Shown here: in pieces, positions 15,892-22,312 of the stretch | Layout of the letters: every line of letters begins with the position of its first letter | Numbering within the stretch: position 1 is the stretch's first letter | Virus record (IMG/VR): IMGVR_UViG_3300003876_000022 | Span: 1 to 25,483 of that record | Reading direction: 5' to 3' (one strand) | Length of the DNA: 25,483 bases | Source: a virus | Translations under genes and position numbers: made by a program | Notes under the pieces: generated by a model | Databases searched by the model: none | Told to the model about the DNA's origin: nothing | What the model saw: the letters and a program-made list of their open reading frames with translations, nothing else

Positions 15892-16145
15892 CTCAAAAAG
15901 TTTATGACTTGCTTGAATATAAGCGCAAAATATTGCGCAAAGAAAACTTAGGCAATGACGAGCTTATCGACAATTGGGAAGTAAAATATAAATACTATGT
16001 GCCATTAAAGGGGTTTGCGGAAGATTCGATTAATGACGAGTTCCCAAGAATAGGCAAAGGGTTAAGTATTTCAGGCAAAGAGTCGCAAGCTGCGAAGGGT
16101 CGAAAGTCAAAGGCATTTTCAACGAGGTCGGGCTGCATTTATTAA
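15858..16145 (+). CDS. giant polyvalent virion protein, middle fragment (frame-shifted)
   Basis: Open in the -1 (or +2) frame relative to the preceding piece. It reads EKKYGDDIKKVAQKVYDLLEYKRKI, then YKYYVPLKGFAED, DEFPRIGKGLSISGKESQAAKGRKSKAF. The motif Y-x-YVPLKGF followed by GKGxxIxGKExxxAxGRKSKA is characteristic of the polyvalent protein family upstream of its LPD38-like part. After KSKAF at about 16118 the sequence (STRSGCIY) leaves the family. The expected linker of roughly 20-30 residues to the next block is absent, pointing to a deletion. It has no ribosome site and cannot be a separate gene. Confidence 0.65.
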   Translation, partial: EKKYGDDIKKVAQKVYDLLEYKRKILRKENLGNDELIDNWEVKYKYYVPLKGFAEDSINDEFPRIGKGLSISGKESQAAKGRKSKAFSTRSGCIY

Positions 16146-17851
16146 GGCTGGTTGAGAGTAATCCGAATAAAGAGTACTGGGAAATATTCACAGATGCCAG
16201 GCCTGATAAAGAATCGGTAATGGTAAAAGGAAAAGTACAAACTAGACCGGTGTCAATGCGCAGTAATCCCGATTACTTCGGGGTAAAGCTAAAAGGTGAG
16301 CAGCACTATATTAAATTAAAAGACAAAAGACTGGCCTCCGCCATGCAAAATTTGGGAGTTGAAAAGCAGAATGTATTAGTTCAAACAATGGGGTCAACAA
16401 TCCGCTTTTTATCCTCGATGAACACATCTTTAAATCCTGAGTTTATTGTGTCCAACTTTTCACGCGATATTCAAACAGCTGTTTACAACATATTGGCTGA
16501 GCAAGATTTAAACGATGGAAAAATATCAGGCGAAAAAATAGCCGAGCAGGTTGTAAAAGACGTGCCGAAAGCAATGCGTTCAATTTATCGTGAGCTGCGC
16601 AGTAAAGATGCCCGAGAAGATTCTGAGTTTGATCAATACGCTAAAGACTTTATTGCCGATGGGGGCAAGACAGGATTTTTTGACATGAAGGATTTAGAGG
16701 CGCAAAAGCGCCACCTTCAAACCCTAATCACTATAAGCAAAGGCGGCACAAAAGGCAAAAGCATCAAAGCGATTAAATCAATTGGCAAATTTGTTGATGA
16801 TGTTAATGGTGCTGTAGAAAATGGGGTGCGGCTATCGGCTTACATAAACGCCAGAAAAACACTTGAATCAAGCGGGATAAGCGAAAGCGTTTCAAGAAAG
16901 CGTGCCGCTAATTTAGCAAAAGATTTAACCGTAAATTTCAATCGTCGTGGTGAATGGTCAACAGTAGCAAATGGCATGTATATGTTTTTTAATGCATCAG
17001 CCCAGGGTACTGCCCAATTTTCTCGTGTAATGCTAACCATGAAAAAAGTAGACGGCAAAAAACGACTTCATATGGCACAAAAAGTGGCTATAGGAATGAC
17101 TATTTTTGCTTACGCATTAGCTCACTTAAACCGTGCTATAGCGCTAGATGATGACGATGGTGAAAATATTTATGACAAAATACCCAGTCATATTAAAGAG
17201 CGCAATTTAATTATTATGGACATGTTCGGCGACAAAGCCGGTAAAGACTACACATCAATCCCATTGCCCTACGGATACAATATATTTCATGTGTTGGGCA
17301 CAACAATCAATGACACCATACACGGGACTAAAAAGTTAAGTGATGCCGCTCAAGATTTAACTATGGCATTACTCGGGTCGTTTAATCCGGTGGGGATTTC
17401 TGAGTCTGAAAGCTTTGGGTTTGGCGCTTTTAAAACAATAACACCCACGGTTTTAACCCCAGCGGCGGAGCTGTACGGGAACGAAAACTTTTTTGGTAGC
17501 CCGATTTACAATAAAGACAAATTTAATGATAGAACGCCAGATTCTTCATTGTCATTTAATTCAACAAAAGAGCATTTTAAAAATATTTCGCAATGGCTTA
17601 ATGAGATTACCGGCGGCTCAATGTATGAGAAAGGCATGATTGACTTATCGCCAGATTCGCTAGAGCATTTATTTGAGTTTGCCACTGGTGGCGCTGGGCG
17701 ATTTGTCGGTAAAGTGGCGAACGTGACAGATAAAATAATAAATGACGAGCCGCTACGCACTAGAGAAATCCCGTTTTTAAGCAAGGTAAGGGGCGAGCCT
17801 AACGAGTATAACGCAGACAGGCAGTACTACGAGCGAGCGAAAGCAGTATAG
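16121..17851 (+). CDS. giant polyvalent virion protein, LPD38-like C-terminal fragment
   Basis: The true frame resumes at 16121 with NEVGLHLLRLVESNPNKEYW, and runs without ATG need until TAG at 17849. It contains GKVQTRPVSMRSNPDYFGVKLKGEQ, FLSSMNTSLNPEFIVSNFSRDIQTA (a hallmark RD-x-Q block), and long helices to about 17100. A single hydrophobic stretch (VAIGMTIFAYALAHLNRAI) lies near 17080-17140. Followed by NIFHVLGTTINDTIHG, GSFNPVG and TPAAELYGNENFFGSPIY, all typical of the LPD38-type C-terminal part. This part is thought to help ejection or DNA protection after entry, but this is not established. Ends in YNADRQYYERAKAV, followed by another frame change. Confidence 0.7.
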   Translation, partial: NEVGLHLLRLVESNPNKEYWEIFTDARPDKESVMVKGKVQTRPVSMRSNPDYFGVKLKGEQHYIKLKDKRLASAMQNLGVEKQNVLVQTMGSTIRFLSSMNTSLNPEFIVSNFSRDIQTAVYNILAEQDLNDGKISGEKIAEQVVKDVPKAMRSIYRELRSKDAREDSEFDQYAKDFIADGGKTGFFDMKDLEAQKRHLQTLITISKGGTKGKSIKAIKSIGKFVDDVNGAVENGVRLSAYINARKTLESSGISESVSRKRAANLAKDLTVNFNRRGEWSTVANGMYMFFNASAQGTAQFSRVMLTMKKVDGKKRLHMAQKVAIGMTIFAYALAHLNRAIALDDDDGENIYDKIPSHIKERNLIIMDMFGDKAGKDYTSIPLPYGYNIFHVLGTTINDTIHGTKKLSDAAQDLTMALLGSFNPVGISESESFGFGAFKTITPTVLTPAAELYGNENFFGSPIYNKDKFNDRTPDSSLSFNSTKEHFKNISQWLNEITGGSMYEKGMIDLSPDSLEHLFEFATGGAGRFVGKVANVTDKIINDEPLRTREIPFLSKVRGEPNEYNADRQYYERAKAV

Positions 17852-18050
17852 GGAAGAAAACGAAAATATGCTAAAAATGGCACGATTCAATGGCAAGTTA
17901 TCTGCACTTAGAAAGCGCAGAGACAGGCAGCTAATGAAAGACCTTGATCGAAAACAAATTAAAAAAATAAAAGATAAGAATCTTGATGACTCAATAAGCA
18001 TTTACAATGAGTTTAACCTTAAATGGAATCAGCTAATAGAAAAAAATTGA
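17850..18050 (+). CDS. giant polyvalent virion protein, C-terminal tail fragment
   Basis: Open in the +1 frame from about 17850: REENENMLKMARFNGKLSALRKRR, then DRQLMKDLDRKQIKKIKDKNLDD and IYNEFNLKWNQLIEKN. The strongly basic helical tail with an ending FN-like motif is common at the end of LPD38-type proteins, so this is the real C-terminus rather than a 60-residue gene starting at ATG 17868. No ribosome site lies before 17868. The join needs a +1 change at about 17846-17853. Confidence 0.5.
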   Translation, partial: REENENMLKMARFNGKLSALRKRRDRQLMKDLDRKQIKKIKDKNLDDSISIYNEFNLKWNQLIEKN

Positions 18051-18141
18051 TAGCTCATTTGCGAGTATTAACACCCATAAAATAACCCATAGAATGGCTT
18101 TAGTTGCTGTCATTCGTTGATTTTAACAAAAAATATCAAGT

Positions 18142-18164
18142 CCTGCACGATGCCAGGGCTTTTT
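18142..18164 (+). terminator. possible intrinsic terminator before the tail fibre gene
   Basis: CCTGCA pairs with TGCCAGG around a 3-nt loop (one bulged C), then GCTTTTT follows. The 6-bp stem with a U-run lies in the 128-nt gap between the giant virion protein and the tail fibre gene (18051-18178). The stem is short, so some read-through is expected. No -35/-10 pair was convincing in this gap. Confidence 0.4.
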
Positions 18165-18178
18165 ATGAGGAAAAGACC

Positions 18179-19054
18179 ATGTCATTAACACCATATGTCC
18201 GTCAAGGCGATTTCTCAGATGATGAGACAAGCAATAAAGGGGGGCGATCTAGCCAGGACAGCGCTCAATTAGATGCTGAACTTGACGCCGTAAAAGCGAC
18301 TATGGATGAAGCCGCGGCATTGTTCGATGTGCTGCTTAGAACCGATCACAAGCTTGCCGATAGCATTGTTGAAACCAACTCTCTTTCACAGGCTGTCATT
18401 AACTATTTATCCGGTGTAATTAATTCGGATTCAACATGGATTCATACGGGGTCGTGGGCTGCGACAAAGGCTTATGCTGTTCACAATATTGTTTCTTTTT
18501 CGGGTGACTCTTATCTCTGCGTAGTGGCTCATACCTCTCCAGCGGTCTGGGATGGCGTGAACTGGGAGAACTTAACCTCTGGCGCACTCCCCGGGCAGTC
18601 AGGCAAAAACTTAATGTCTTTGGTTAGCGATGGCACCAATGCAGACTGGAAGCTTATTGAAATAGCGAACACAACAGGCATTGCGCCTTCGGTTAATCCA
18701 ACATTTACCGGCGCGGCTGATTTTGATGGTTCGATCAAAACAAACAAGGTTGAAGCTGGCTCCGGTGCTACACGCAATATTGATTTTAATGGCTCGGCGA
18801 ATCAGACTATTTCATTGACAGCAGATACAACATTAACCACATCTAATCGAGCCGCAGCTACAGGTGAGGTCAAGATTGTTGATGTTATTATTACTTGCGA
18901 TGCATCGGCAAGATTGTTCACTTTCCCTTCTAACTGGATTTGGTTAACCCCGGAGCCCGGGTCAATTACAGCAAATAAAACCGCTGTTTTAAGCTTGCGG
19001 TCTACCGATGTTAACGACAACTCAGTTATTGCGGCGTATGTAGAGGAGCCATAA
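18179..19054 (+). CDS. tail fibre protein (virion-attachment N-terminus)
   Basis: 291 residues from ATG 18179, preceded by GAGG at 18167-18170; an upstream in-frame start at 18104 lacks a site and covers the terminator. The start SLTPYVRQGDFSDDETSNKGGRSSQDSAQLDAELDAV and LFDVLLRTDHKLAD-x-IVET-x-SLS resembles T7-like fibre N-termini that bind the tail. Residues about 85-125 (TWIHTGSWAATKAYAVHNIVSFSGDSYLCVVAHTS) form a small carbohydrate-binding-like module, seen in many phage fibres (W-x-x-GxxYxxGDxVxxxGxxYxCxxAH). The C-terminal half is a beta-rich shaft. TAATG overlap with the next gene suggests the two form one fibre complex. Confidence 0.7.
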   Translation: MSLTPYVRQGDFSDDETSNKGGRSSQDSAQLDAELDAVKATMDEAAALFDVLLRTDHKLADSIVETNSLSQAVINYLSGVINSDSTWIHTGSWAATKAYAVHNIVSFSGDSYLCVVAHTSPAVWDGVNWENLTSGALPGQSGKNLMSLVSDGTNADWKLIEIANTTGIAPSVNPTFTGAADFDGSIKTNKVEAGSGATRNIDFNGSANQTISLTADTTLTTSNRAAATGEVKIVDVIITCDASARLFTFPSNWIWLTPEPGSITANKTAVLSLRSTDVNDNSVIAAYVEEP

Positions 19055-19833
19055 TGTTTATTAATATTGCCATGTTCTCTAATGCGAGAACCCCAGTACA
19101 GGCTTACCTTTCCAGAATGAGTGATACTGATTCCGTTATAAGAGCGCATATAACGACCTTAATAAATGGATTAATCACCGATGGAATATGGGATAAATTG
19201 GCATATTTAGGTGTTATTCAAAACCTTGAATCCGATTCGTTATTGTGCTTAAAGCGTGAAACTGGAACGTTTGCCTTTGTCGATTGCACTTATTTAGCAA
19301 ACAATTATATAAAACCGAATGCAGCCGGTTATATTGATTCTAACTTTGACCCAGAGATTGATTCTACTATAGTGAATAAGGATAGCTTTTCTTTTTCATC
19401 ATACTTAAACACGATCACAACCGTGGACGGCAACGCATACGGAAGATGGGACGCGACAAACATCGTGCGGTATCTTGCCCAAGCCAATGGGTCAAATTCT
19501 TTTTTCTGGCATATCAACTCGCTGAACATTAGTGAGCCATCCGCAACACGCGGGCTATGGCTTGGAAGTAGTAGCGCCACTGATTCATATATTTACTCTG
19601 GTGGTGTTAACAACAGCTCATCAGGGGCTAATAATGGTTTATTTACGTGGTCAACGTCTATATCTGGCGATAGATCCGTTTATCACGGCGCTGCAAATAT
19701 TGGCGGCACAGTGTCCACAGTGATGCAAGATGAGGTTATGGCGTGGCATGGCGGTTCATACCTTACGCCTGCTGAGGTTGCTAATTTTAGAACAAGAATT
19801 GAAACATATTTAACAGCAAGAGGTGCTATTTAA
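19054..19833 (+). CDS. tail fibre tip / receptor-binding protein
   Basis: 259 residues. The beginning (NARTPVQAYLSRMSDTDSVIRAHITTLINGLITDGIWDKLAYLGVIQN) is the helical collar common to phage fibre-tip proteins, where GIWDKLDALY-like text precedes a jelly-roll domain. The rest (TFAFVDCTYLANNYIKPNAAGYIDSNFDPE, SFSFSSYLNT, SLNISEPSATRGLWLGSSSATDSYIYSGG, VMQDEVMAWHGGSYLTPAEVANFRTRIETYLTARG) fits a concanavalin/jelly-roll lectin fold. It would bind the receptor at the end of the fibre of the preceding gene. Start and stop both overlap neighbours (TAATG). No enzymatic motif seen. Confidence 0.65.
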   Translation: MFINIAMFSNARTPVQAYLSRMSDTDSVIRAHITTLINGLITDGIWDKLAYLGVIQNLESDSLLCLKRETGTFAFVDCTYLANNYIKPNAAGYIDSNFDPEIDSTIVNKDSFSFSSYLNTITTVDGNAYGRWDATNIVRYLAQANGSNSFFWHINSLNISEPSATRGLWLGSSSATDSYIYSGGVNNSSSGANNGLFTWSTSISGDRSVYHGAANIGGTVSTVMQDEVMAWHGGSYLTPAEVANFRTRIETYLTARGAI

Positions 19834-20066
19834 TGTCACCAGAACAGATAAAGCTGGCAGTTAAAGAGGCCATAGAAGAAAGCTCATTTATGAGCAATGA
19901 AGAGCATCGTAAACAGCATGAAGTATTTACTCGATGGATTGAACGCGATAACAGGCGAAAAGAGTTAATACAAACGGCTAAAAAATCCTTTGTTGGGGCG
20001 TTTACGATTGCTATTTTTGGCTGGCTTTCTGGGCTAGGGGAAGTAGTTATGGCGGCCTTTAAATAG
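19833..20066 (+). CDS. small membrane protein at the end of the tail operon
   Basis: 77 residues: a charged helical N-terminus (EQIKLAVKEAIEESSFMSNEEHRKQHEVFTRWIERDNRRKELI) and one hydrophobic segment SFVGAFTIAIFGWLSGLGEVVMAAF at about residues 52-76. TAATG overlap with the fibre tip gene indicates coupling. The gene ends 8 nt inside a convergent - strand gene. Similar proteins accompany lysis or tail fibre genes in many phages, where they may be accessory holins or membrane anchors; the role here is unproved. Confidence 0.55.
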   Translation: MSPEQIKLAVKEAIEESSFMSNEEHRKQHEVFTRWIERDNRRKELIQTAKKSFVGAFTIAIFGWLSGLGEVVMAAFK

Positions 20067-20304
20067 CCTTGCGCCTCTGAACCTCGCGCCAAAATTCGAA
20101 AAGATTATTGCCACCCCTGCGACGATCTATGTACAGCCCGTGCATGTTGTGTGGCAGGTTATCATAATCCCGATCGCTGTATGGCTCGCTAGTCCATGCA
20201 ATTAGCCCCATATCACTTGCAACCGCTATTTCAACCTCGAATCCGTTCTCGTGTATGCGTGCATTTGTCACAAAGGCCAGCTTATGTCTGTTGTGTTGTT
20301 TCAT
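20059..20304 (-). CDS. small hypothetical protein
   Basis: 81 residues, MKQHNRHKLAFVTNARIHENGFEVEIAVASDMGLIAWTSEPYSDRDYDNLPHN then basic NNLFEFWREVQRRKAI. Predicted mixed alpha/beta without membrane segments; the motif Trp-Thr-Ser-Glu-Pro-Tyr may be a short active-site-like turn but I recognise no family. No Shine-Dalgarno is visible and the previous gene ends about 26 nt before the start. It overlaps the + strand membrane gene by 8 nt at the 3' end; the two operons converge here. Confidence 0.5.
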   Translation of the reverse strand: MKQHNRHKLAFVTNARIHENGFEVEIAVASDMGLIAWTSEPYSDRDYDNLPHNMHGLYIDRRRGGNNLFEFWREVQRRKAI

Positions 20305-20321
20305 GTTTTTATTTATAGGTT

Positions 20322-20340
20322 CTTAGCTGTTATGTTTTAA
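20322..20340 (-). repeat. 19-nt repeat copy A at a stop codon
   Basis: The plus-strand string cttagctgttatgttttaa is identical at 20322-20340 and 21314-21332. Both copies overlap the stop codon of a - strand gene (ACATAA on that strand). A shorter version lies at 21076-21088 and a diverged one at 21727-21740. See findings for the attC-like interpretation. Confidence 0.8.
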
Positions 20341-20536
20341 TGCTGTAACCGGTGTCAAAATCTTGTTGTTTATCAGCCTCTGCTATTGCTTTATTTAGTC
20401 CTACAGTGCCCTTAAATCCAATTTGAGCGCATCTCTCTGAGTGGGTTAGCTTGTTTCGATAAACTTCAAACCCATGCTTTGAACGACAAACCCAATAGCC
20501 GTTATTTTGGTACAATATATCTTTTTCTGTTTCCAT
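20330..20536 (-). CDS. small hypothetical protein
   Basis: 68 residues, hydrophilic, with an aromatic N-terminal part (ILYQNNGYWVCRSKHGFEVYRNKLTHSERCAQIGFKGTVGLNKAIAEADKQ). The shape (short strand pair then helix) occurs in small phage accessory proteins, but I do not recognise it. No ribosome site is obvious before ATG 20536. Its stop codon sits in a repeated 19-nt sequence (see repeat at 20322-20340) that is also found at the end of the gene at 21322. Confidence 0.45.
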   Translation of the reverse strand: METEKDILYQNNGYWVCRSKHGFEVYRNKLTHSERCAQIGFKGTVGLNKAIAEADKQQDFDTGYSIKT

Positions 20537-20558
20537 ATTAAGTTACATTTTTTTATTC

Positions 20559-21050
20559 TTATTTACCCTTAAAGTTCTTCTCTTTACTACCCGCTGAACT
20601 GCCGAAAAAGAAATTCATTATTTGCACAATGCCTGCAGATAAAATACCCAGCAAATAATTTGCCATATCTTTTATGCCATCGGGCAGACCTTCTTCTTTA
20701 TTAAACACAAAGACTAGTATCAAAACAAAGCCAACCATAAATATAGAGCTAATCACCATCTGAGGGGCAAGCGTTGTGCCTGTAGCCATTACCCTTGCGC
20801 TTGCCCTGTCCTCGGCGTGCAATTTCTTTTCATCAAGCCCCAGCCTTGCCATATCCACCTTAAACGTGGCGTCCAATTCTTTTATTTTAAACAGCGTATC
20901 GGGATTGGCATTCAGAACTGCATTTTCTAAATCAGATTCTTCAACACCTAATTTTCCCGCTAACCACTTGCCCGCCATTGCGCCATACGAGCCACCAAGT
21001 GAGCCGCCCAGTATCGGCGCTATTCCGCCTATTAAACTTTTCCAATTCAT
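20559..21050 (-). CDS. holin (three-TM, GTA-holin-like family)
   Basis: 163 residues. The Gly-rich N-terminus LIGGIAPILGGSLGGSYGAMAGKWLAGKLG is followed by a charged helix region DTLFKIKELDATFKVDMARLGLDEKKLHAEDRASARVM. Two hydrophobic helices follow: MVISSIFMVGFVLILVFVF and MANYLLGILSAGIVQIMNFFF. The architecture matches the 3-TM phage holin family (GTA holin). It would punch the inner membrane at the end of infection so that a lysin can act, although no lysozyme was recognised in the window. AAAAGG precedes ATG 21050. Confidence 0.65.
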   Translation of the reverse strand: MNWKSLIGGIAPILGGSLGGSYGAMAGKWLAGKLGVEESDLENAVLNANPDTLFKIKELDATFKVDMARLGLDEKKLHAEDRASARVMATGTTLAPQMVISSIFMVGFVLILVFVFNKEEGLPDGIKDMANYLLGILSAGIVQIMNFFFGSSAGSKEKNFKGK

Positions 21051-21075
21051 GTTATTTGCCTTTTTTTTATAAAAA

Positions 21076-21088
21076 CTTAACTGTTATG
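21076..21088 (-). repeat. short repeat copy C at a stop codon
   Basis: cttaactgttatg on the plus strand differs by one base from the start of the 19-nt repeat. It again covers the stop codon of a - strand gene (GCATAA). The copy is short, so it is only a candidate. Confidence 0.45.
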
Positions 21089-21244
21089 CTGCATGAATAG
21101 TAATCTTCCGCTGCCCTTCTGTCCCTTTAATATTTATTGTCTTTTGCCCATCACCTTCACCGCTTCTTATTTCGCAATAAGCGACATTAATCCCAACAAA
21201 AAGGCCTGTAATGTGAACTCATGCTCAAGCTCGTCTTGCGTCAT
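21084..21244 (-). pseudogene. broken small gene (frame change)
   Basis: ATG 21244, with AAGGATA upstream, starts MTQDELEHEFTLQA and stops by TAA at 21167-21169. A second frame from about 21208 to the stop at 21084-21086 reads GLFVGINVAYCEIR then SGEGDGQKTINIKGTEGQRKITIHAA, which looks like coding sequence of a normal small protein. The two probably formed one gene with a frame change near the T5 run at about 21200-21206. I do not recognise the family. The start of the second part is unsupported by a ribosome site. The stop overlaps repeat copy C. Confidence 0.35.
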
Positions 21245-21313
21245 AATTTAATATCCTTACCCTAAATAGCAGGGCGTTCAAATGGATTGCGCAAAAGGCG
21301 CGCAACCCTTTAA

Positions 21314-21332
21314 CTTAGCTGTTATGTTTTAA
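21314..21332 (-). repeat. 19-nt repeat copy B at a stop codon
   Basis: Identical to copy A at 20322-20340. It overlaps the stop of the gene at 21322-21651. Downstream, on the - strand, a hairpin-forming run follows: TTGCGC at 21300-21305 pairs with GCGCAA at 21287-21292 around a 7-nt loop, flanked by GTTAAAGGG / TCCATTTGAAC pairs with single unpaired bases. It resembles an attC-like arrangement without a good outer core. Confidence 0.7.
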
Positions 21333-21651
21333 ATGTTCCAGTTACCCATTTTTTCAATCGCCACCCAACGCTTGTTTTATTCCATCCCGTGACTATTATT
21401 TTAATATTGTTATTATAGGGTACGTCGCTATTTTTATTTAATTCCGTTAATTCGCTTTTTATTTTCAGCTCAATAATATTTCCGTTTATATAATCAGAGT
21501 TAACAGAAACATTCATTCTTCCGTTTGTTTTTTTACCTTCAGTGGTTGCGGTATAAAAAACATCAAAACTTGTATATTTTTCATATAAAAATAAATTTAT
21601 TGCCAATGAAGCCATTAATCCCCAAATAACAATTGGCGGTATATCTATCAT
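21322..21651 (-). CDS. small membrane-anchored hypothetical protein
   Basis: 109 residues with an N-terminal hydrophobic segment PPIVIWGLMASLAINLFLY and an otherwise soluble beta-rich part (FDVFYTATTEGKKTNGRMNVSVNSDYIN). Likely an inner-membrane protein with an external domain. GGAG at 21661 to 21658 precedes ATG 21651. Not recognised. Lies in the lysis/accessory cluster between a holin and the attC-like site at 21669-21738, so a lysis-timing or superinfection role is possible but unproved. Confidence 0.55.
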   Translation of the reverse strand: MIDIPPIVIWGLMASLAINLFLYEKYTSFDVFYTATTEGKKTNGRMNVSVNSDYINGNIIELKIKSELTELNKNSDVPYNNNIKIIVTGWNKTSVGWRLKKWVTGTFKT

Positions 21652-21668
21652 TTTATTTCTCCAAAATC

Positions 21669-21738
21669 ATATAACAAGTAAATTAACGTGGGCCACCCGC
21701 CGCTACGCCATGGATTCCCAGTTATTAAAGCGTTATGT
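21669..21738 (-). repeat. attC-like imperfect palindrome
   Basis: On the - strand, ACATAAC (21738-21732) and GTTATAT (21675-21669) lie at the two ends and are inverted with 6 of 7 positions complementary. Inside are six-nt spacers, then TAACTGGG and CCCACGTTA, which pair with one unpaired base, around a GC-rich centre. Integron attC sites have this arrangement: outer 7-nt cores, inner boxes with extrahelical bases, and a folded centre. The left end overlaps the stop codon of the upstream micro-gene, as attC sites typically do. No integrase is in view, so the identity is uncertain. Confidence 0.4.
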
Positions 21739-21888
21739 TAATAAGTCTCTAGCTTTGCAATATGGCTTTAATGCGCTTTCGATTGATTTGATTCTTTCAT
21801 CAGCTTCTCTGCCTGCTAGTTCGGCTAACCCATAAGCGCCCATCCCACAATCTTTTGTAATCTCTTTAAATTTTTTTTCATAAGTCAT
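21733..21888 (-). CDS. 51-residue hypothetical protein
   Basis: MTYEKKFKEITKDC... then GMGAYGLAELAGREADERI and KSIESALKPYCKARDLLT. Two short helices separated by a Gly-rich turn, with two Cys. Ribosome site GGAG lies at 21898-21895 and the ATG begins 1 nt after the stop of the upstream micro-gene, so the two are coupled. Family unknown. Its stop overlaps the attC-like end. Confidence 0.55.
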   Translation of the reverse strand: MTYEKKFKEITKDCGMGAYGLAELAGREADERIKSIESALKPYCKARDLLT

Positions 21889-21889
21889 C

Positions 21890-22032
21890 TTAATCTCCAA
21901 AATTATCAATTACACCTAATGCCCTGCTTTGATGCTCTTCTTCCATACGTGTGCATTTCTCAATGTCGCATAGGTTGTGCCAGCTACTTTTTTCACGCAG
22001 AAAATGCTTGCGGCAAATTCTTTGCTAATCAT
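21890..22032 (-). pseudogene. broken Cys-rich micro-gene
   Basis: ATG 22032 (close to a GAAGAG site) opens MISKEFAASIF and ends at TAG near 21916. The more protein-like reading is another frame: ICRKHFLREKSSWHNLCDIEK then CTRMEEEHQSRALGVIDNFGD, with the stop at 21890-21892, one base before the next ATG. This frame has a stop (TAG at 22025-22027) just upstream of it and no clear start. The pattern C-x2-H...C-x4-C suggests a small zinc-binding protein. Probably one gene with a frame change near 22015-22022. Confidence 0.4.
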
Positions 22033-22084
22033 TTCTCTTCACAGTGCCTTTTAAATATTATCATTTCGTTTTATAGTGCCTTTT
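22028..22084 (-). repeat. imperfect tandem repeat, 25 nt units
   Basis: Two 25-nt copies, at 22060-22084 and 22028-22052, agree at 21 of 25 positions by my count. The first encodes the KGTIKRND end of the zinc-ribbon micro-gene, and the second lies just downstream and could encode KGTVKRND. A local duplication followed by decay would explain both. Confidence 0.6.
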
Positions 22085-22242
22085 ACCATATTGACGCATG
22101 TAGCGTGAACAGCCGCTTTTGATCCATGGGAAGTTACAAGGTAAGCCTCTTCATATTCTAGAATTTCATTTTCGCAAATAGGTCAAGGAGGAAATTCTCC
22201 TTGCTCAAAATCTTCACTTATATCTATAATATATTTATCCAT
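22051..22242 (-). pseudogene. zinc-ribbon-like micro-gene interrupted by TGA
   Basis: ATG 22242 with GGAA upstream opens MDKYIIDISEDFEQGEFPP, then TGA at 22183-22185, then in the same frame PICENEILEYEEAYLVTSHG and SKAAVHATCVNM to the TAA at 22051-22053. The TGA stands where the first Cys of a CxxC knuckle (TGA-P-I-C) is expected; a later His and HATC complete a treble-clef or zinc-ribbon pattern. The N-terminal fragment alone would be 19 residues and useless. A single nonsense mutation TGT/TGC to TGA is the simple explanation. Confidence 0.5.
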
Positions 22243-22312
22243 ATTAGTTTCCTTTGCGCATACGTTTTAGCATAGCGCGCACTTTTTATGCAAACAGATT
22301 TCGCATAACCAA

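Noticed and set aside
17868-18050. Independent 60-residue gene starting at ATG 17868
   Set aside because: No ribosome site, and in the same frame the upstream codons and the charge pattern fit the C-terminal tail of the giant protein.
18104-18178. Longer start of the tail fibre gene
   Set aside because: The segment has no Shine-Dalgarno, overlaps the hairpin plus U-run at 18142-18164, and the ATG at 18179 has a good site and the family N-terminus.
19054-19833. Diversity-generating retroelement variable region at the fibre tip (as in BPP-1-like phages)
   Set aside because: No reverse transcriptase and no template repeat or adenine-biased copy were seen in the window.
20059-20066. Bidirectional terminator at the convergent gene ends
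   Set aside because: The two genes overlap by 8 nt and no hairpin with T-tracts is seen around 20040-20100.
22183-22185. Genome-wide TGA reassignment to Cys or Trp
   Set aside because: Several intact genes (for example the portal C-terminal piece and the early genes with ATGA overlaps) end in TGA, so it is used as a stop.
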